Positions 11,648 to 22,913 are shown, counted from the stretch's first letter. The stretch is 64,000 nucleotides of DNA from Polytrichum commune (GCA_950295325.1 OX485809.1:31882144-31946143); one strand, 5' to 3'. Made by a program: numbers and translations. Notes: generated by a model not told the origin, from the sequence alone.

Positions 11648-13348
11648 TCATAGGGGCCTTGCCCCTACTCGGAGTTGCCTCCCGATCAGAAGTTTGGTGC
11701 CGGATCGGCGTCCTAGCCCTATCCGGAGTCTGGATCGATCCGAGTTTCGCGGAACCGGGGACTGGCCTCTCCCGGATCGGACCGACCCGGTACTCTTCCT
11801 CCTCACCTGGGGAGAACGGGCCTGTTCCGGAACCCTCCCGGAACTAGCCGGTTGCGAGCCGCCTCCCTGCTGGTTGGGTCCTGCAGATGTCGGCGGATTT
11901 TGCACCAGGGCCACTTCACCAACTACCTCATAGAGGGTTCCGGTTGGTGACCTAGGCGGACCCGGATAGAGTACCCGCCGGGATGTTCCGCTTGGTGGGA
12001 CCACCCTCTGGATTTCCGCCAGGAGGTCCTTCATTGTCCGTGAGTACTTCACGAGGATGGGAAGGATCTGCCTGGCGGAAGCGGGCTCTCCGGACTCCAT
12101 CATCCGGTCGTAGAGGTGCGCCTTGTTGACGATCTCCGCCGGGTGCCCCACCAACTCCCTGATCCGGCTGAAGAGCACTGCCTGCTCCGCGTGGTACTTC
12201 CGGATCTCTTCGCTCTTCTGACTCAGCTCCTGAGTCATGGCCGCTACCTGCGCGGTGAGGTGAGCGTTCTCCATCTTGGCCTGCTCCAGCTCCTTCCAGT
12301 CCGCCCTCTTTGCCAATTCTCGAAGAATATTTCCGGGCCCGCAGTCGTCCAGAGCCTGGTTCGCCCCTCGAACGATGTGCTCCAGCCGGAAGTACTGGGT
12401 TTGCAGGTCCTCCATCCCCTCCTGCATCCGCTTGAAGGGATTTTCCGGAAAGTCCCAAGCTGATAGGTCCACATTTCGCCATGTGGTCTCCCGGCTGGGT
12501 CCGGCTTCCGGATGATGGTGAGGAGGAGGGGGAGAGAGTGGCCTCGAGACGGTTGGCGGCGGGTTTTCGGGTGACGAGGAGGGTGCTTCCGGAAGAATGG
12601 GGTCGCTGGAGGTCTCCGTCTCGACGTCTCCGGCTTCCGGGAGAAGCTTGTAGGCGACCTCGTCCGCCACTATCGTTAGCAGGTCCTCTTCCTCCGCCAA
12701 GATGCAGTCGAAGTGCTGGTAGAGGTGCAAAATGAAGGGGGAGAGGAAGGAGGGTTTCCGGCCGATGTGGGGGAAGGCCCGTCCGACTATCTCCTGGATG
12801 ACCAGGCCCCAGTTCACCGGTCGGATTCCGGACATTGCACCAAACAGCGTATTAGCCATGGTGAGGCTAATCCGCTTCGGCTTGTCCGGGTTGAGAATGG
12901 GCAGGAGGAACTCTAACACTCTCTGCTCCCTAATATTCCGGCAGTTCCCAGGGTGGAATCCGTCTTTTGGATCCGCGTCCCCTCTGAACTTTCCGGCGAA
13001 CAGGCCGTCGCGGCGGCCGGCCCACCCTTCGGCAATCCCCATGGGAAACCCGTAGACCCTGTTCCAGGTATCCGGAGTCCAATTTTCCGGATCCCTCCTC
13101 TTTGTGCCTAACCACTGATTGCCTCTCTCGAACTTAAACTCACGAAGGGTATCTTCCGCTCTGAGGTTCCAGGGTTTAGAGAGCAATCCCGCACAACCCA
13201 TGACCCGGAGATCCTCCGCAAGCTCTTGCAGCTCTCTATCCTCCCTCGGAATTGCAGGGGTGAGGGCTTTCAGCAGAATCGGGATGGGTTCCCGCTGATC
13301 CTCTTCCCGTGCTTCCGGCATTTTCCTCTCTAGCTTTCCGGCTTGCAA
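11648..13348 (-). CDS. 566-aa protein of unknown function encoded by the LTR-type element
   Basis: The longest ORF of the window. Residues about 1-230 form a globular, charged domain with motifs such as EGWAGRRDGLFAGKF, DGFHPGNCRN, FLLPILNPDKPKR and FLSPFILHLYQHFDC. Residues about 240-290 are Pro/Ser/His-rich. Residues about 315-460 are predominantly helical and look like a coiled coil. The C-terminal 90 residues are basic and S/R/P-rich. There is no reverse transcriptase, integrase, protease or zinc knuckle. I recognise this as a recurring type of hypothetical protein in repeat-rich streptophyte genomes but cannot name a family; a Gag-like or accessory role is a guess. A second start codon at 13321 (MPEAREED) is possible. 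High GC and CCGGA-rich codon choice differ from the two sterol genes. Confidence 0.55.
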   Translation of the reverse strand: MQAGKLERKMPEAREEDQREPIPILLKALTPAIPREDRELQELAEDLRVMGCAGLLSKPWNLRAEDTLREFKFERGNQWLGTKRRDPENWTPDTWNRVYGFPMGIAEGWAGRRDGLFAGKFRGDADPKDGFHPGNCRNIREQRVLEFLLPILNPDKPKRISLTMANTLFGAMSGIRPVNWGLVIQEIVGRAFPHIGRKPSFLSPFILHLYQHFDCILAEEEDLLTIVADEVAYKLLPEAGDVETETSSDPILPEAPSSSPENPPPTVSRPLSPPPPHHHPEAGPSRETTWRNVDLSAWDFPENPFKRMQEGMEDLQTQYFRLEHIVRGANQALDDCGPGNILRELAKRADWKELEQAKMENAHLTAQVAAMTQELSQKSEEIRKYHAEQAVLFSRIRELVGHPAEIVNKAHLYDRMMESGEPASARQILPILVKYSRTMKDLLAEIQRVVPPSGTSRRVLYPGPPRSPTGTLYEVVGEVALVQNPPTSAGPNQQGGGSQPASSGRVPEQARSPQVRRKSTGSVRSGRGQSPVPRNSDRSRLRIGLGRRSGTKLLIGRQLRVGARPL

Positions 13349-14266
13349 ATTCTCTCTCTCCCCTCCGGATTCCCTCTCTTCCGTCTAACTGCTACAGAGT
13401 CCCGGCAAGCCAACTGCCGGTGACTGAAAAGTGCTGAGTCCCAGCAATCCAACTGCCGGCGGCTCGAAATGACAACAACCTCACCACTCGTTCTCTCAGC
13501 AATTTCGTCGTTTGTGAATCAGAAAAAAGTGGGAAGGAGAAGGAAGGGACTCCTAAATATCCCTCCCCTGTTACCGTTTGGATTAACGGAAAACGGTTAT
13601 AACGGTTTTCCGACGGTCTTCCCCCAACCGTCATAAACCCGTTATAACCGCTACTTCCGGTCCGTTGGGTAATCTTGGCGCGTCCGTTACTTGGTCCGGA
13701 CCAATGGTTCGGATCATGATTACACGGTCCGCCCATTCAAATTGACGGACCGGTCATAGTACTTATTTTAAGTCGTTTTATCGCGCAAGGCGGAGTTAGA
13801 ATACTCTATTTCCTAGTACCATTAATTTTAACCTAAGAGACCCTATTACCTTCAGATAAGCAGGGAAAAACACGGAAATGGAATCCGTATTTCCGTCTTT
13901 CCGTCGAATTTGGACTCCCACAGTCCAACTTCCATGGTATGACTTCTTAAACAATTAGTTTTGAAAGCCTTGGGCCCCTCACTAGGTGTAAGCCAAATGT
14001 GGACCAAGAAAAATGACCATGCACCAAGAAGTGAAGGTGCTGATTTTTTGAATACATGCTCAAAAAGGGTAGTTTTGAAAAAAAAAAATCAAGTTTGACC
14101 ATTTTCTTGTCTTCTCTTGGGCTTCACTTGTCTTCCCTTCTTGTTAAATGTGTCGAAGATGTGGCTTGCAAATCTTCTCACAACATTTTTTACGAAAACA
14201 ATGAGCGATTTAATTTGTACATGTTCAATGTGATTTACATGTGACATGTACCTTGTGTTGTCACTA

Positions 14267-14841
14267 CACTAAATAGGAAATTTAGTGTTTGATTATATTT
14301 AATGTTGTTACCACCCTACCTTGCTCAACACTAATTTTAGATTCTCTGATAATTAGTGTTAGAAGATTTGCTAGAAGATATGTTGGAATTCTCCTTTTAT
14401 CATTGTTATTTATTTTTATATCTTTACTAATCACTATATTCGTTAATTTGGGACTTTTCCGGCATTTTGAGACAGTTACAAATATAAGAACATGGATAAA
14501 ATCACACATATATTGGAGAATATTGTAAGATGCAAATACTTTGAAGCGGGTGTTCATATCAAGAACCCAATTAAGAACTCATATCAAGATGGTGTAGGTA
14601 GGACGACCCAAACATTAGACCATGTTATTGTGGTCCATATATTAATTTGAGACAAGAGAAAGTCTCAAATTAACGAATATAGTGATTAACACTAAATTCA
14701 AACATGTAACTTTCACATATTACCATAATTGATATTTAGTGTATGATTTTACATTTAATATTATTTACTTTCATAAGGTTATTGATATTTAGTGTATGCA
14801 TTCGTATTTAGTGTATCAAACACTAAATATCCTATTTAATG
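14267..14841. mobile_element. CACTAAATAGG MITE (TA-flanked) inside the Harbinger-like element
   Basis: The ends are inverted: CACTAAATAGGAAATTTAG at left, and the right end reads AAACACTAAATATCCTATTTAATG, with TA at 14265-14266 and 14842-14843. The interior contains 'gttgttaccaccctacc' and repeats of 'ttgatatttagtgtatg'. Related copies lie at 31964-32972 (split by a pogo-like element) and as a remnant at about 62071-62169. No ORF of note is present. Confidence 0.7.
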
Positions 14842-15494
14842 TAGTAGAAATTATGTGAAAAAGAATCGCAATTGTTTTCCCATTGCGGTTCTTTTGACCA
14901 CCCTGATCTACAGTCACTAAACAACTACAGATTTTTCTTTTTCATTTTCAGACTGAAATTTTTAACATTGTTGGGGGGTGTAATATGCCATCGGAACGGT
15001 ATTTTCAAGACCTTTCCAATGGTATATTAGAAGCCCCCAAATTCCAAAGATTGCAGGTGGTAGACCAAAAAAACAAACCTGCACTTGAATTTTTGAGTTC
15101 TAGATGTCCTACGTTGTTTGTTGAAACACGTGGGAGTTGGTTTAAGGGGTAGGGCAAGGTAGTAAAGGTATGTCTCATGGGCTATGATATAATTAAGGCA
15201 CATAGAGGGTAGATTCATTAAATTTGTATTAAAATGGCATTTATTTGCCATGGGCCTTTGGCTTTTCCTACCAAACCACCTCTCTTGCCTCTCTCACCAC
15301 AAAACCCGTTGGACCATGTCAGTGCATCTATTAGGCCTTAAAAATTATATTTTGAGGACCTCGACCTTCATGGTCTCTCTGCCATTTTTTCCTTAGTGTA
15401 AACCGCAGTTGTCCCGGGACAACTTCAGCAGCCAATCAACTACCTTGCAGAGCCATGGTCCAACTTCATGGTCCATAGTGTAAACCGGCCCAAA

Positions 15495-16228
15495 GTCACC
15501 CAAGTTTTCTTAATGCTTAAATTATCATCCACATGAAGTGGTGTCGGGCTATTACAAATTGGCTTTCTAGCTTGTCTTACTAGGACGGGTGGACCAAGCT
15601 AGCCTTGCATAGGCCAATCCAAGATTTAAGACAACTTGTCCCATGTGCATACTCTTTTTAGATCCTGAAGTTCTCTTAAAGTTTGAAAAGTGGAAAGAGA
15701 AGGTCCCAAAATTTACACCCAACTTTCATAACAGGGTCCAAAACACAATCAACTAGCGAGCTCTTAATAGAAAATTTGCTCAAAGAATGACCAAACCCAC
15801 GATTTCGTTCCCCTTTGAGGGCTATAAGGAACTTAACAGATAACTCTATTGTATATGTTATTGTTAGTTAGTTAAGAATGCACGTGGCAAGGCATTGGCA
15901 CATGCATGAACATGCAACATGCTCATAGGCCACAATGTTGTCAAAAGAGTTCATGCCACACTAGTAACTCGTAAGTACTTGACGTCATTCAAGGCACATC
16001 TGACTTACGTATTACAATCACCACGATCATGGTAGAGTTGAAGTTTGGGTCCACTTTCAACCACCACTAGGTACTTTTTAACTTTATTGATTTATTCATA
16101 GTTTATAGACAACCGCTCCGCGATAGTTGAAGAGTGCATCTATCCTCAAGAATCGTCTCTTCCATTGGTGCTATTCATAGAGTGGGAGACATGCATTTTT
16201 ATGGATTCTAGTGGGAAGGTTTACCTAA
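15495..16228. other. Non-genic stretch
   Basis: This is the right flank of the nested element (continuing the host repeat 'AAAGTCACCCAAGTT') followed by AT-rich sequence. No ORF, RNA gene or terminal repeats could be recognised. Confidence 0.4.
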
Positions 16229-16660
16229 GGGCGCGTTTCCATGTAGGCCGCTCATCCACCATATTCTAGTGTGAATAAGGACAAATCCTCCCCAATGTGG
16301 AGGGAATATGATGGGGGGTAGGGTTTGCATGTGCCAATTACACTAAATATGATATTTAGTGTCATAGATTCTAGTTCTTTTGCTCAATAGTAATTGTAAA
16401 CCGCATTATAGTGTCACTAAACACTAAATGTTAACCCAACATTTATGGTGACACAAATTTTGGGGGCTTATAAATTTATGGTGTTGCAATTACTGTCATT
16501 GACCAAGTGAATTTTCATCCAAATCTCCATCATCCATGACAATATTTGCAAGTTGTTGACAAGAGAAGGTAGGGTTTTGGCCAATGGATGAACTCATCCA
16601 TCATCCATGACAATACGTGTCCACTTATTCATAAGAAGTGTAGACATTAGACATTGGTAA
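16229..16660 (+). mobile_element. Harbinger-like MITE end with an inserted TA-MITE
   Basis: After TAA (16226-16228) the sequence GGGCGCGTTTCCATGTAGGC...tagtgtgaataaggac matches one end of the family whose complete copy is 25084-25504. At 16342, directly after TA, a second element begins with CACTAAATATGATATTTAG; it shares its whole interior with 22530-22901 but its right terminus is degraded. The insertion point within the outer element (after 'gccaattA') is the same as in the copy at 22420-23547. Confidence 0.6.
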
Positions 16661-16839
16661 TATGTTTGGACCAACTTTTGGTTTCAAAAAATCATAGTAA
16701 TTTCAATTTAAAGAATAAAATTGCCATTTTTTTTTGGCAGTGCTCGTGATTTATATCTTCCTACATGTGAGAATATCTTGCACTGCCTTATACTTCTCAA
16801 GATTTGGCGCAAAATCTCTCAAGTGATCAGTTGCGTGCA

Positions 16840-17020
16840 CCTCAACACTAGTTACAGATGAACCAATCGAGTTTGACAAATTCGAGACTTCAAGAACATT
16901 ACCGATAATTTTAGAGAATATATCAGGGAATATACCTTGGATCATATAAAGAAAACGAAGAAGATGCCAACATGTAAATAACCAGTTTGGACTTGGAAAC
17001 ACGAGGAGCTCGATCAACTA
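16840..17020 (+). repeat. Interspersed repeat 'ACAGATGAACCGGT' family, left part of a split copy
   Basis: The segment 'agttacagatgaacc...gagtttgacaaattcgagacttcaagaa...accgataattttagag...catgtaaataaccagtttggacttggaaacac' recurs near 18440-18550, 20512-20960, 26395-26600, 58508-58561 plus 60738-60910. The consensus contains paired AACCGGTT motifs. Here it is cut at 'gatcaacTA' by a pogo-like element and resumes after 18065 with 'tatgcccaaaaacc'. Terminal repeats and coding potential are not evident, so the class is unknown. Confidence 0.6.
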
Positions 17021-18063
17021 CAGTCTAACCTTGATAATGTCACCCTTGTTAATAGAACACCTTGATATTGTCACCTAAAAGTTTGAAACCGATTTTCATA
17101 GTGTAAAACTCCCTCGTTATTATCCCTATCACCCTTGATAATGTCACTATTTTTTTTCAAAATCCGTAGTGTAAATGTGATAATATCAAGTATGGATGGA
17201 TTGTATGGGTGGGCATGGGTTCGATATTATTGTTCATGGGTGAGCATGGGCTAAAGCAAAGCATATTGGGGGTCATTGAATGAGCTCTCATTCAATGCTT
17301 TCGGCATAGTGGGATGCCTTGTGTAATTTCAAATTTGGTACGTGTTTCGGAGTCCAAATGCTCAATCCAAAATGGAGGAAGCAACTTTGGAATTGGGTAG
17401 ACTCGTCGCCGCATTAAATTTGGGTTTGGATGTTGAAGGCAAGCCTGTAGAAAAGCTTTGTCCTTTGGAGTACATAAACATGGAAGGTGAAGATGATTTT
17501 GAGGTGGAATTTTCTACTGAGGAGCTTGTGCAATTAGTGCAAGATGGCGAACAAGTTCTTGATTTCATGGAAGTGGACCCATTGATTGTTGATAGCAGTG
17601 ATGATGAGTCTAAAGTAGTGAAGCTAAGCGATGCACAAAAATATGCTAAAGATGTTTTGAATTTGATGGCTAGCCAAGGTTCTCAGATTTTCAGCACTCA
17701 TGAGTTGTTAGAAATGGAAAAAATCCATGACAAACTCATTAGAATTGGTGTTGCACATTTAACATCAACAAAACAATGTGACATTAGAAGCTTCTTTGTC
17801 TCTAGTGAGAGGTCTTTACCTGATCTCAATGACACATTATGATGTGCTCTTGTTGTTATTCACAATTTAAAATTAGATTTTACATTCAAAAACATTGAAG
17901 TCTCGTTTTTTTTTTAAAAATTTGTAATTATATTTTGATTTTCTACATATATTTTGATAATATCACATTATGCACAAAATGTGACATTATCAAGTATGTC
18001 ACACCTTGTTTATATCATACTTTTTGGTGAAACGGAGGGTGTGACATTATCAAGGTTAGGGTG
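17021..18063 (+). mobile_element. Internally deleted pogo-like (Tc1/mariner) element, TA TSD
   Basis: The left end CAGTCTAACCTTGATAATG and the reverse complement of the right end CACCCTAACCTTGATAATG form terminal inverted repeats, with TA at 17019-17020 and 18064-18065. Additional 'ccttgataatgtcac' motifs lie subterminally at both sides. The empty site is visible in the paralogous repeat near 20770 ('ctgatTAtgcccaaaaatc'). The element carries the end of a DDE transposase (about 17275-17842), so it derives from an autonomous member. Confidence 0.8.
17372..17842 (+). pseudogene. C-terminal part of a pogo/Tigger-type transposase
   Basis: From ATG at 17372 there is an open frame of 156 codons. 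It is highly acidic in the middle (EGEDDFEVEFSTEEL) and ends with CDIRSFFVSSERSLPDLND. Tigger/pogo transposases typically end in an acidic tail with an I..FF motif. Just upstream, frames around 17275-17340 read SSHSM...WDALC, resembling the last helix of the DDE domain (TI..CF...G) but broken by stops. The N-terminal CENP-B/HTH DNA-binding region and catalytic DDD are missing. It could be expressed as a small acidic protein, but a remnant is more likely. Confidence 0.6.
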
Positions 18064-18065
18064 TA

Positions 18066-20511
18066 TGCCCAAAAACCTTCGGGGACAGTGCTGCAACCTG
18101 ATGCAAATTGCTGCCTGCAACTGATGATGGTGATCCAAGGACGGCTATGAGAGCTCCAACATCACGCCTGACAAAAAGGTTTTAAAATAGAAATTACTGT
18201 GTCTGCGATGAAGAGTCAAGGAGAGCTCCAAAAGCATGTGTGACAGCAAGCACGCCTAGAAGAATAGAAAACAATGAATCGCATGCCATATCCATGCTGA
18301 TTTAGGGGATCCTATGCTGCTGTGGGATGAAGGTCCGGGGTAAGTATTTTGCTGACTCAGCTGCTTGTGTGCACACTTGGAATTTTCTTAAGGAAAGTTG
18401 TACTCTGGCTTCTGGTCAATGAACAGGGGAGCCAACCACTGGTTATAGATGAACTGGTCGAGTTTGGGAAATAACCAGTTCAAGTTCGAGACTTCATGAA
18501 GATTACCCATCATTTTAGAGGAGTTTATGGAATACACCTCAAATTTGACGAGGGGCCGCTTTACTTACACCTGAATGTGCAATTGCCGCACTCTAACTAA
18601 TTGACATTCCACTATTTTGGATATTTTTTACCACAATGACAAATACATGAGATGTTTTTTTTCACTCGGGTTGTCATACGGATTGATAGACATTCTGTTA
18701 TACAAGTTTGTGATTTGATTTTGACTCAAGGTAATTTGCATGAGTGAAGAGGAAACTTATCCTCAAAGGCAACCTAATTGCATTTAGGTGTATACATTAT
18801 GGTCAAGGGTTGTGATCATCAAATTGTGAGGGTCCTTGAAACTCATATGAAGGCCATACTAAGAGTTGGGCTTTCAACTCTACGGTGAAGACATATATGT
18901 GACCGGTTCTCAACCAAATGTTATTTCTTCATTACCATGCTATTGAATGTGGGACTTCAACATAATAGGTTATAATAAATCAAGGGTTTGTGAGGGTTTG
19001 AAGTGTCATAGTTTTCTAGTCTTGTACGAGACCCACTCCTTTGATGTTTATGTTGCATCAACTAATATTGCAAAAGGATAGTTAAGCGTTGTTGTGCTTT
19101 ATGTTCTTTGCTTCTACTTTGTTTGTAGGTACCATGTGGCACCAAGAGAAAACTTGAAGGCCAAAAGATGGGAGACAAGACATAAACTTACCATCATTGA
19201 CAATACCTTTGAAATAGGCGACGCAAGGTGTAGTCATACACATTTTTCAACTACCTAGGGGACTTTTGTTACCATATATATGTATAGCCCTGGGAAGTTA
19301 CCAAACATTTGGAGCCATTGCTTGGCATGCAAGGGGCACCATGCAAGCGACATGAAGCACAACACGTGTGGGAGACCATACGTCAACCATCCAGTCTTTA
19401 GTCTACAATATCGTTGACAAAAAAGGCCTTGCAAGGTCGTAGTTGAAAGTGGTCATATCTTAATTTTTTTTTGGTTTTTTTGTTGGTTTGTAAGTTACTA
19501 AATCGTATGTGGCACTGAGAGGAAGCTTCAGATGGCCAAAGCATGGGAGACAACCATTATAGTATCTATTCTACAAAATCTATGGCAAAAAGGCCATGCA
19601 TCACCTAGTTTTGTATACTCTAGGGTCACGCCATTTGCATGAGGTAATTGCTATAATCCATAAATTGTTTGTCTCCACTTTACAGGAGGGTTGAGGGTCA
19701 ACTCCACTCAAATGCAATTACACTTGGCATGTAAACATAGACAATTGTGGTTTGTGATTAAAGGTGGACCTAGACCACAACCACTCAAGCACACCAAATA
19801 GTCATACTACCGTGGCCCACAATAATCTTCTAGAGTCCACGTTAATTTTCACAACAAGAATTGATGTGTGCCACATTAACTCTCAACCCACTCTAAATTT
19901 CCAGCCAAAAATTAGTACGGGCCACATTAATTTTTCTCCCTAGAAAATTAATGCGGGTGATTGTTTCATTTTGTGCTACTTTATTAACATTCAATGTGTT
20001 GGTCGGAAACCTTCATCAAGACTTAGACGACGACTTGAGGTCTTGGACCCACCTAGTCCAAATTGACTAGAAAATTAGTGTGGCCCATGTTGATCATTTC
20101 CACTCTAATTTTTGACCCACACTAATAGGACTATCTAGTGTAGGTGTGTTTAAATTAACTACCCTCAAGTCTCCTCCCCATCACTGTGATTATATCATTC
20201 ATAACGGATTCAATTCATGGAAACTGTCGCCGCAAGGCAAGGGGGATTTCCCCCTCCCAACGGCAACTTGGGTGTCATTGAACATACCCGTTCAGAAAGG
20301 GCACTGTCCGGTCTGTGCCATTGTGTAACTTACACCAGAAGCCCACTCTTCTGCCACTGTCTACAGATCCATTGCAATTACTTATAAGAGCAAGAAGATC
20401 ATGGAATTGTCGGGGAAATCTGTTTCGGTTAGAGTCCTTTTTTCTGGTGCAGATTAGGCTATCCTTTCTGCCACAAGCTTGCACAGACCAGTGCCCGGGA
20501 AGAACCGGCGG
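18066..20511. other. Non-genic region with degenerate repeats
   Basis: No gene is recognised. A second copy of the AACCGGTT-type repeat lies at about 18440-18560. Between about 19130 and 19630 two similar blocks ('gtggcac(c/t)gagaggaa...cttgaaggccaaa...gatgggagacaa...') suggest a tandem duplication of about 370 bp. Around 19850-20110 short inverted 'gcccacattaatttt' motifs recur. Confidence 0.4.
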
Positions 20512-20960
20512 TTAGTTACAGATGAACCGGCTGTGTTTGAGAAATAACCGGTTGAAGTGGCAGACTTCAGCAATGATCGGGGAGAACCGGCAGTTAGGCA
20601 CAGATGAACCGATTGAGTTTGAGAAATAACCGGTTGAAATTCAAGACTTCAGGAGAATTACCAATCACTTTTAGAGGAATTTATGGAATATACCTCAAAT
20701 TAATATAGAAAAACCGAAGGATGTCAACATGTAACCGGTTGGACTTGCAAACACAAGGATCTCAACTGATTATGCCCAAAAATCTCCCCAATCACTGGAC
20801 TTTAGGAGAATTACCGATCATTTAAGAGGAATCTATAGTGGAATATACCTCAAATGAATGAAAGCAACACCGGAAGATGTCAGCATATAACCGGCTGGAT
20901 TTAGAATCACTGGGATCTTGACCGACTCTATATATGCCCAAAATTTTTTTTTTGGCAGGA
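20512..20960 (+). repeat. Cluster of AACCGGTT-family interspersed repeats
   Basis: Three partial units in tandem: 'gttagttacagatgaaccgg' at about 20512, 'gttaggcacagatgaaccg' at about 20590 running to 20780, and a 5'-truncated unit at about 20805-20960. Each later unit includes 'ttaccgatca', 'aatatacctcaaat', 'catataaccgg/catgtaaccgg' and 'tatgcccaaaa'. The 20757-20790 segment is the uninterrupted (empty) version of the site hit by the pogo-like element at 17021. Confidence 0.6.
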
Positions 20961-22419
20961 CCTTCCACATATGAAATGTCAGGCTTTGTAGTTGTGACAA
21001 CGTGGAAAACGGGATTACTGAAAGAAGATCGTTGCCAGGTACGTATGAGGTAGAAGGATTAAATCTATACAGATCCTCAAACCTTTATTAACCCTTCAAG
21101 GCCAAAAAGTGTTTCATCTAGGCAACCACCTTTGCCTCTTCAAATCAGCAGCATGCATACACGTTTATATTATCATCTTTCTGAATTGGGACACATGAAT
21201 GGTTAGATGTTTTATGAACGATTCTAACTTAGTAGACATGTCAACAATACGATCAAATTACTCTTAGGAATACAATTTTTTTCTTTCAAATGTTGAGTAG
21301 GGATGTTGTTTTTAGAATGCTTTTGGAGGGATTTGGACTTAATTCTTTAGGAATCAATGGAATATTATCTATTAAATTGACTTTTCGAAATGTTCCTCAC
21401 TCACTCACTAGTCACTTTTATTAATTTACCTCACAACAAATTCATGGTCCATGTACGGTGTTATAGTTTTCTTCATGTGGCACCTTGGATTGTGTGCTCC
21501 CAAAGATTTCAACACATGTATTGGGTACAACCTGAATATGTGTATGGCAAAAGACTTTGTTGAACCCTTTTCCTTGAACTTTGAACAAGCTTACTGTCCT
21601 TGTCCCCTTATTATAACATTGAATCATTAAACTTATGAAGGGCAAGAACTTAAAAAAAGTCTTCTCCTGCTAAGTTCCCAAGACGGGGAATATTTTTGGG
21701 CCTTCCAATGAGAATAAGGCTATAAGCGAGAAAACCCACACTTCATAAACTATTGTAGTACACCAAACACCTATGGTATAGGACTGATCCTCAAAGATGA
21801 AACTATGGGTTTAGTTCCAAACCCTGAGTTTATGAGAATTAACACAAAGTCACCCAAGTTCTCTTAGGTTGAGTTTCCATGTAGGCCATACCTTATCCAT
21901 TATCATAGTGAAGATTCTTGTGCTCATTGAGTGGTCATACAAGTCTCCCCACTTATGTTGCATATCGAACCTAGAATAGTTATCACATTTTAAGCACATA
22001 GTCCAAATCTTTTTGAACACATGGTGTCTTTTCGGAATATGTTCTTGGAGCCAAACCAAACCACATGCCGCTCAAAAGTGCCATTCTTTGGCAAATTTGG
22101 TGCCCTCGACATAAGAAATTCTTTGCGGACAAAGATATGATTGTATCACAAAGTCAAATCATGAAATATGTTGAATTTAGGAGGCAGAATTAGTTAGTAT
22201 TTTGTGCACCGGTGAGGTGCTATGTACATGCAATGTCCCCCCACCCCTTCCTTTTTTTCTTTTCTTTTATCAACCTTGTCAATTCTTCCTCACAAGAACC
22301 TGACTAAAGGGTGACTCCTTCCTCATTTTAAGTTTACGAATTCACTTAGATTCTTTCCATAAAAAACAAAAAAAAAACACCAAAAAATACATACCACTCA
22401 AATTAAGGTGTCTGATTAA
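20961..22419. other. Non-genic stretch including an empty insertion site
   Basis: No gene is seen. At about 21798-21865 the repeat 'gaaactatgggtttag...ttaacacaaagtcacccaagtt' is uninterrupted. This is the empty-site paralogue of the Harbinger-like insertion at 8664-15491. A Harbinger-type end ('TTAGGTTGAGTTTCCATG') follows at about 21866. Confidence 0.4.
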
Positions 22420-22529
22420 GGGTGAGTTTCCATGCAGGCCGCTCGCCCATCATATTCTAGTGTGAATAAGGATAAACTACCCCAATGTAGAGAGAATTTG
22501 GTGGGGGTAGGGTTCATATGCGCCAACTA

Positions 22530-22901
22530 CACTAAATATGATATTTAGTGTCACCAATTCTTGTTTTCTTGCTCAATACTAATTGTAAAACTGTGGTATA
22601 GTGTCACCAACAATAAAGGTTAACCCAATATTATTTGTCATTCCTTGTAATTTTTTGGGGAATTATAGATTTACAGTGTTGCAATTATTGTTACTTACCA
22701 AGTGATTTTTCATCCAAATTTCAGTCATCCATGCCAATGTTTCATCACAAGTTGTTGACAAGAGAAGGTAGGGTTTTGACCAGTGGATGAACTCATCCAT
22801 CATGCATGATAATATTTGTTCACTTATTCATAAGAAGTGTCATATGGAAACTTGCCATGGTGACATAAAACACCATATGACATTAAATATCATAATTAGT
22901 G
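22530..22901 (+). mobile_element. CACTAAATATG MITE, TA target duplication
   Basis: The left end is CACTAAATATGATATTTAG and the right end (reverse complement) is CACTAATTATGATATTTAATG, with TA at 22528-22529 and 22902-22903. Length is 372 bp. Family members in the window: 16342-16660 (right end lost) and 53631-54366 (reverse, split by a hAT MITE). Shared interior blocks include 'ttgttgacaagagaaggtag' and 'atgaactcatccatcat'. No ORF. Confidence 0.75.
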
Positions 22902-22913
22902 TAGCTACTCCCA

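Larger units (their letters stand above)
8740..13922 (-). mobile_element. 5.2-kb LTR-type insertion with embedded ORF, TCCGGA-rich
   Basis: Ends are TGTGGGAACACGCG and GGACTCCCACA (TGTGGGA inverted), and GTCCA flanks it at 8735-8739 and 13923-13927, the 5-bp duplication of LTR retrotransposon integration. No second LTR, integrase or reverse transcriptase was recognised, so it is either one very long (solo) LTR or a large derivative. On the minus strand it carries a 566-codon ORF (11648-13348), a C-terminal-like coding piece (10126-10463), an AT-rich break (about 10614-11531), and a long non-coding end (8740-10100) with a promoter-like 'ctacttaaggc' and an AATAAA. The motif TCCGGA/CCGGA recurs densely throughout. 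Confidence 0.7.
8664..15491 (-). mobile_element. Harbinger-like DNA element carrying two nested insertions (TSD AAA)
   Basis: It starts GGGCCGGTTTACACTATGG and ends CATAGTGTAAACCGGCCC, a clear terminal inverted repeat, with AAA on both sides (8661-8663, 15492-15494). The flanks 'aacacAAA' and 'AAAGTCACCCAAGTT' are contiguous in a paralogous empty site near 21840-21865, which shows the outer insertion directly. Its own sequence is split by a 5183-bp LTR-type insertion (8740-13922) and a MITE (14267-14841); the remainder is about 1.07 kb and is homologous in reverse orientation to 61474-62677. TWA/AAA duplications and GGG(C/G) ends fit PIF/Harbinger MITE families. No transposase is encoded in the element's own DNA. 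Confidence 0.75.

Noticed and set aside
12116-13055. Several + strand ORFs over the 566-codon minus-strand ORF
   Set aside because: Shadow frames in GC-rich coding sequence; none has motif support.
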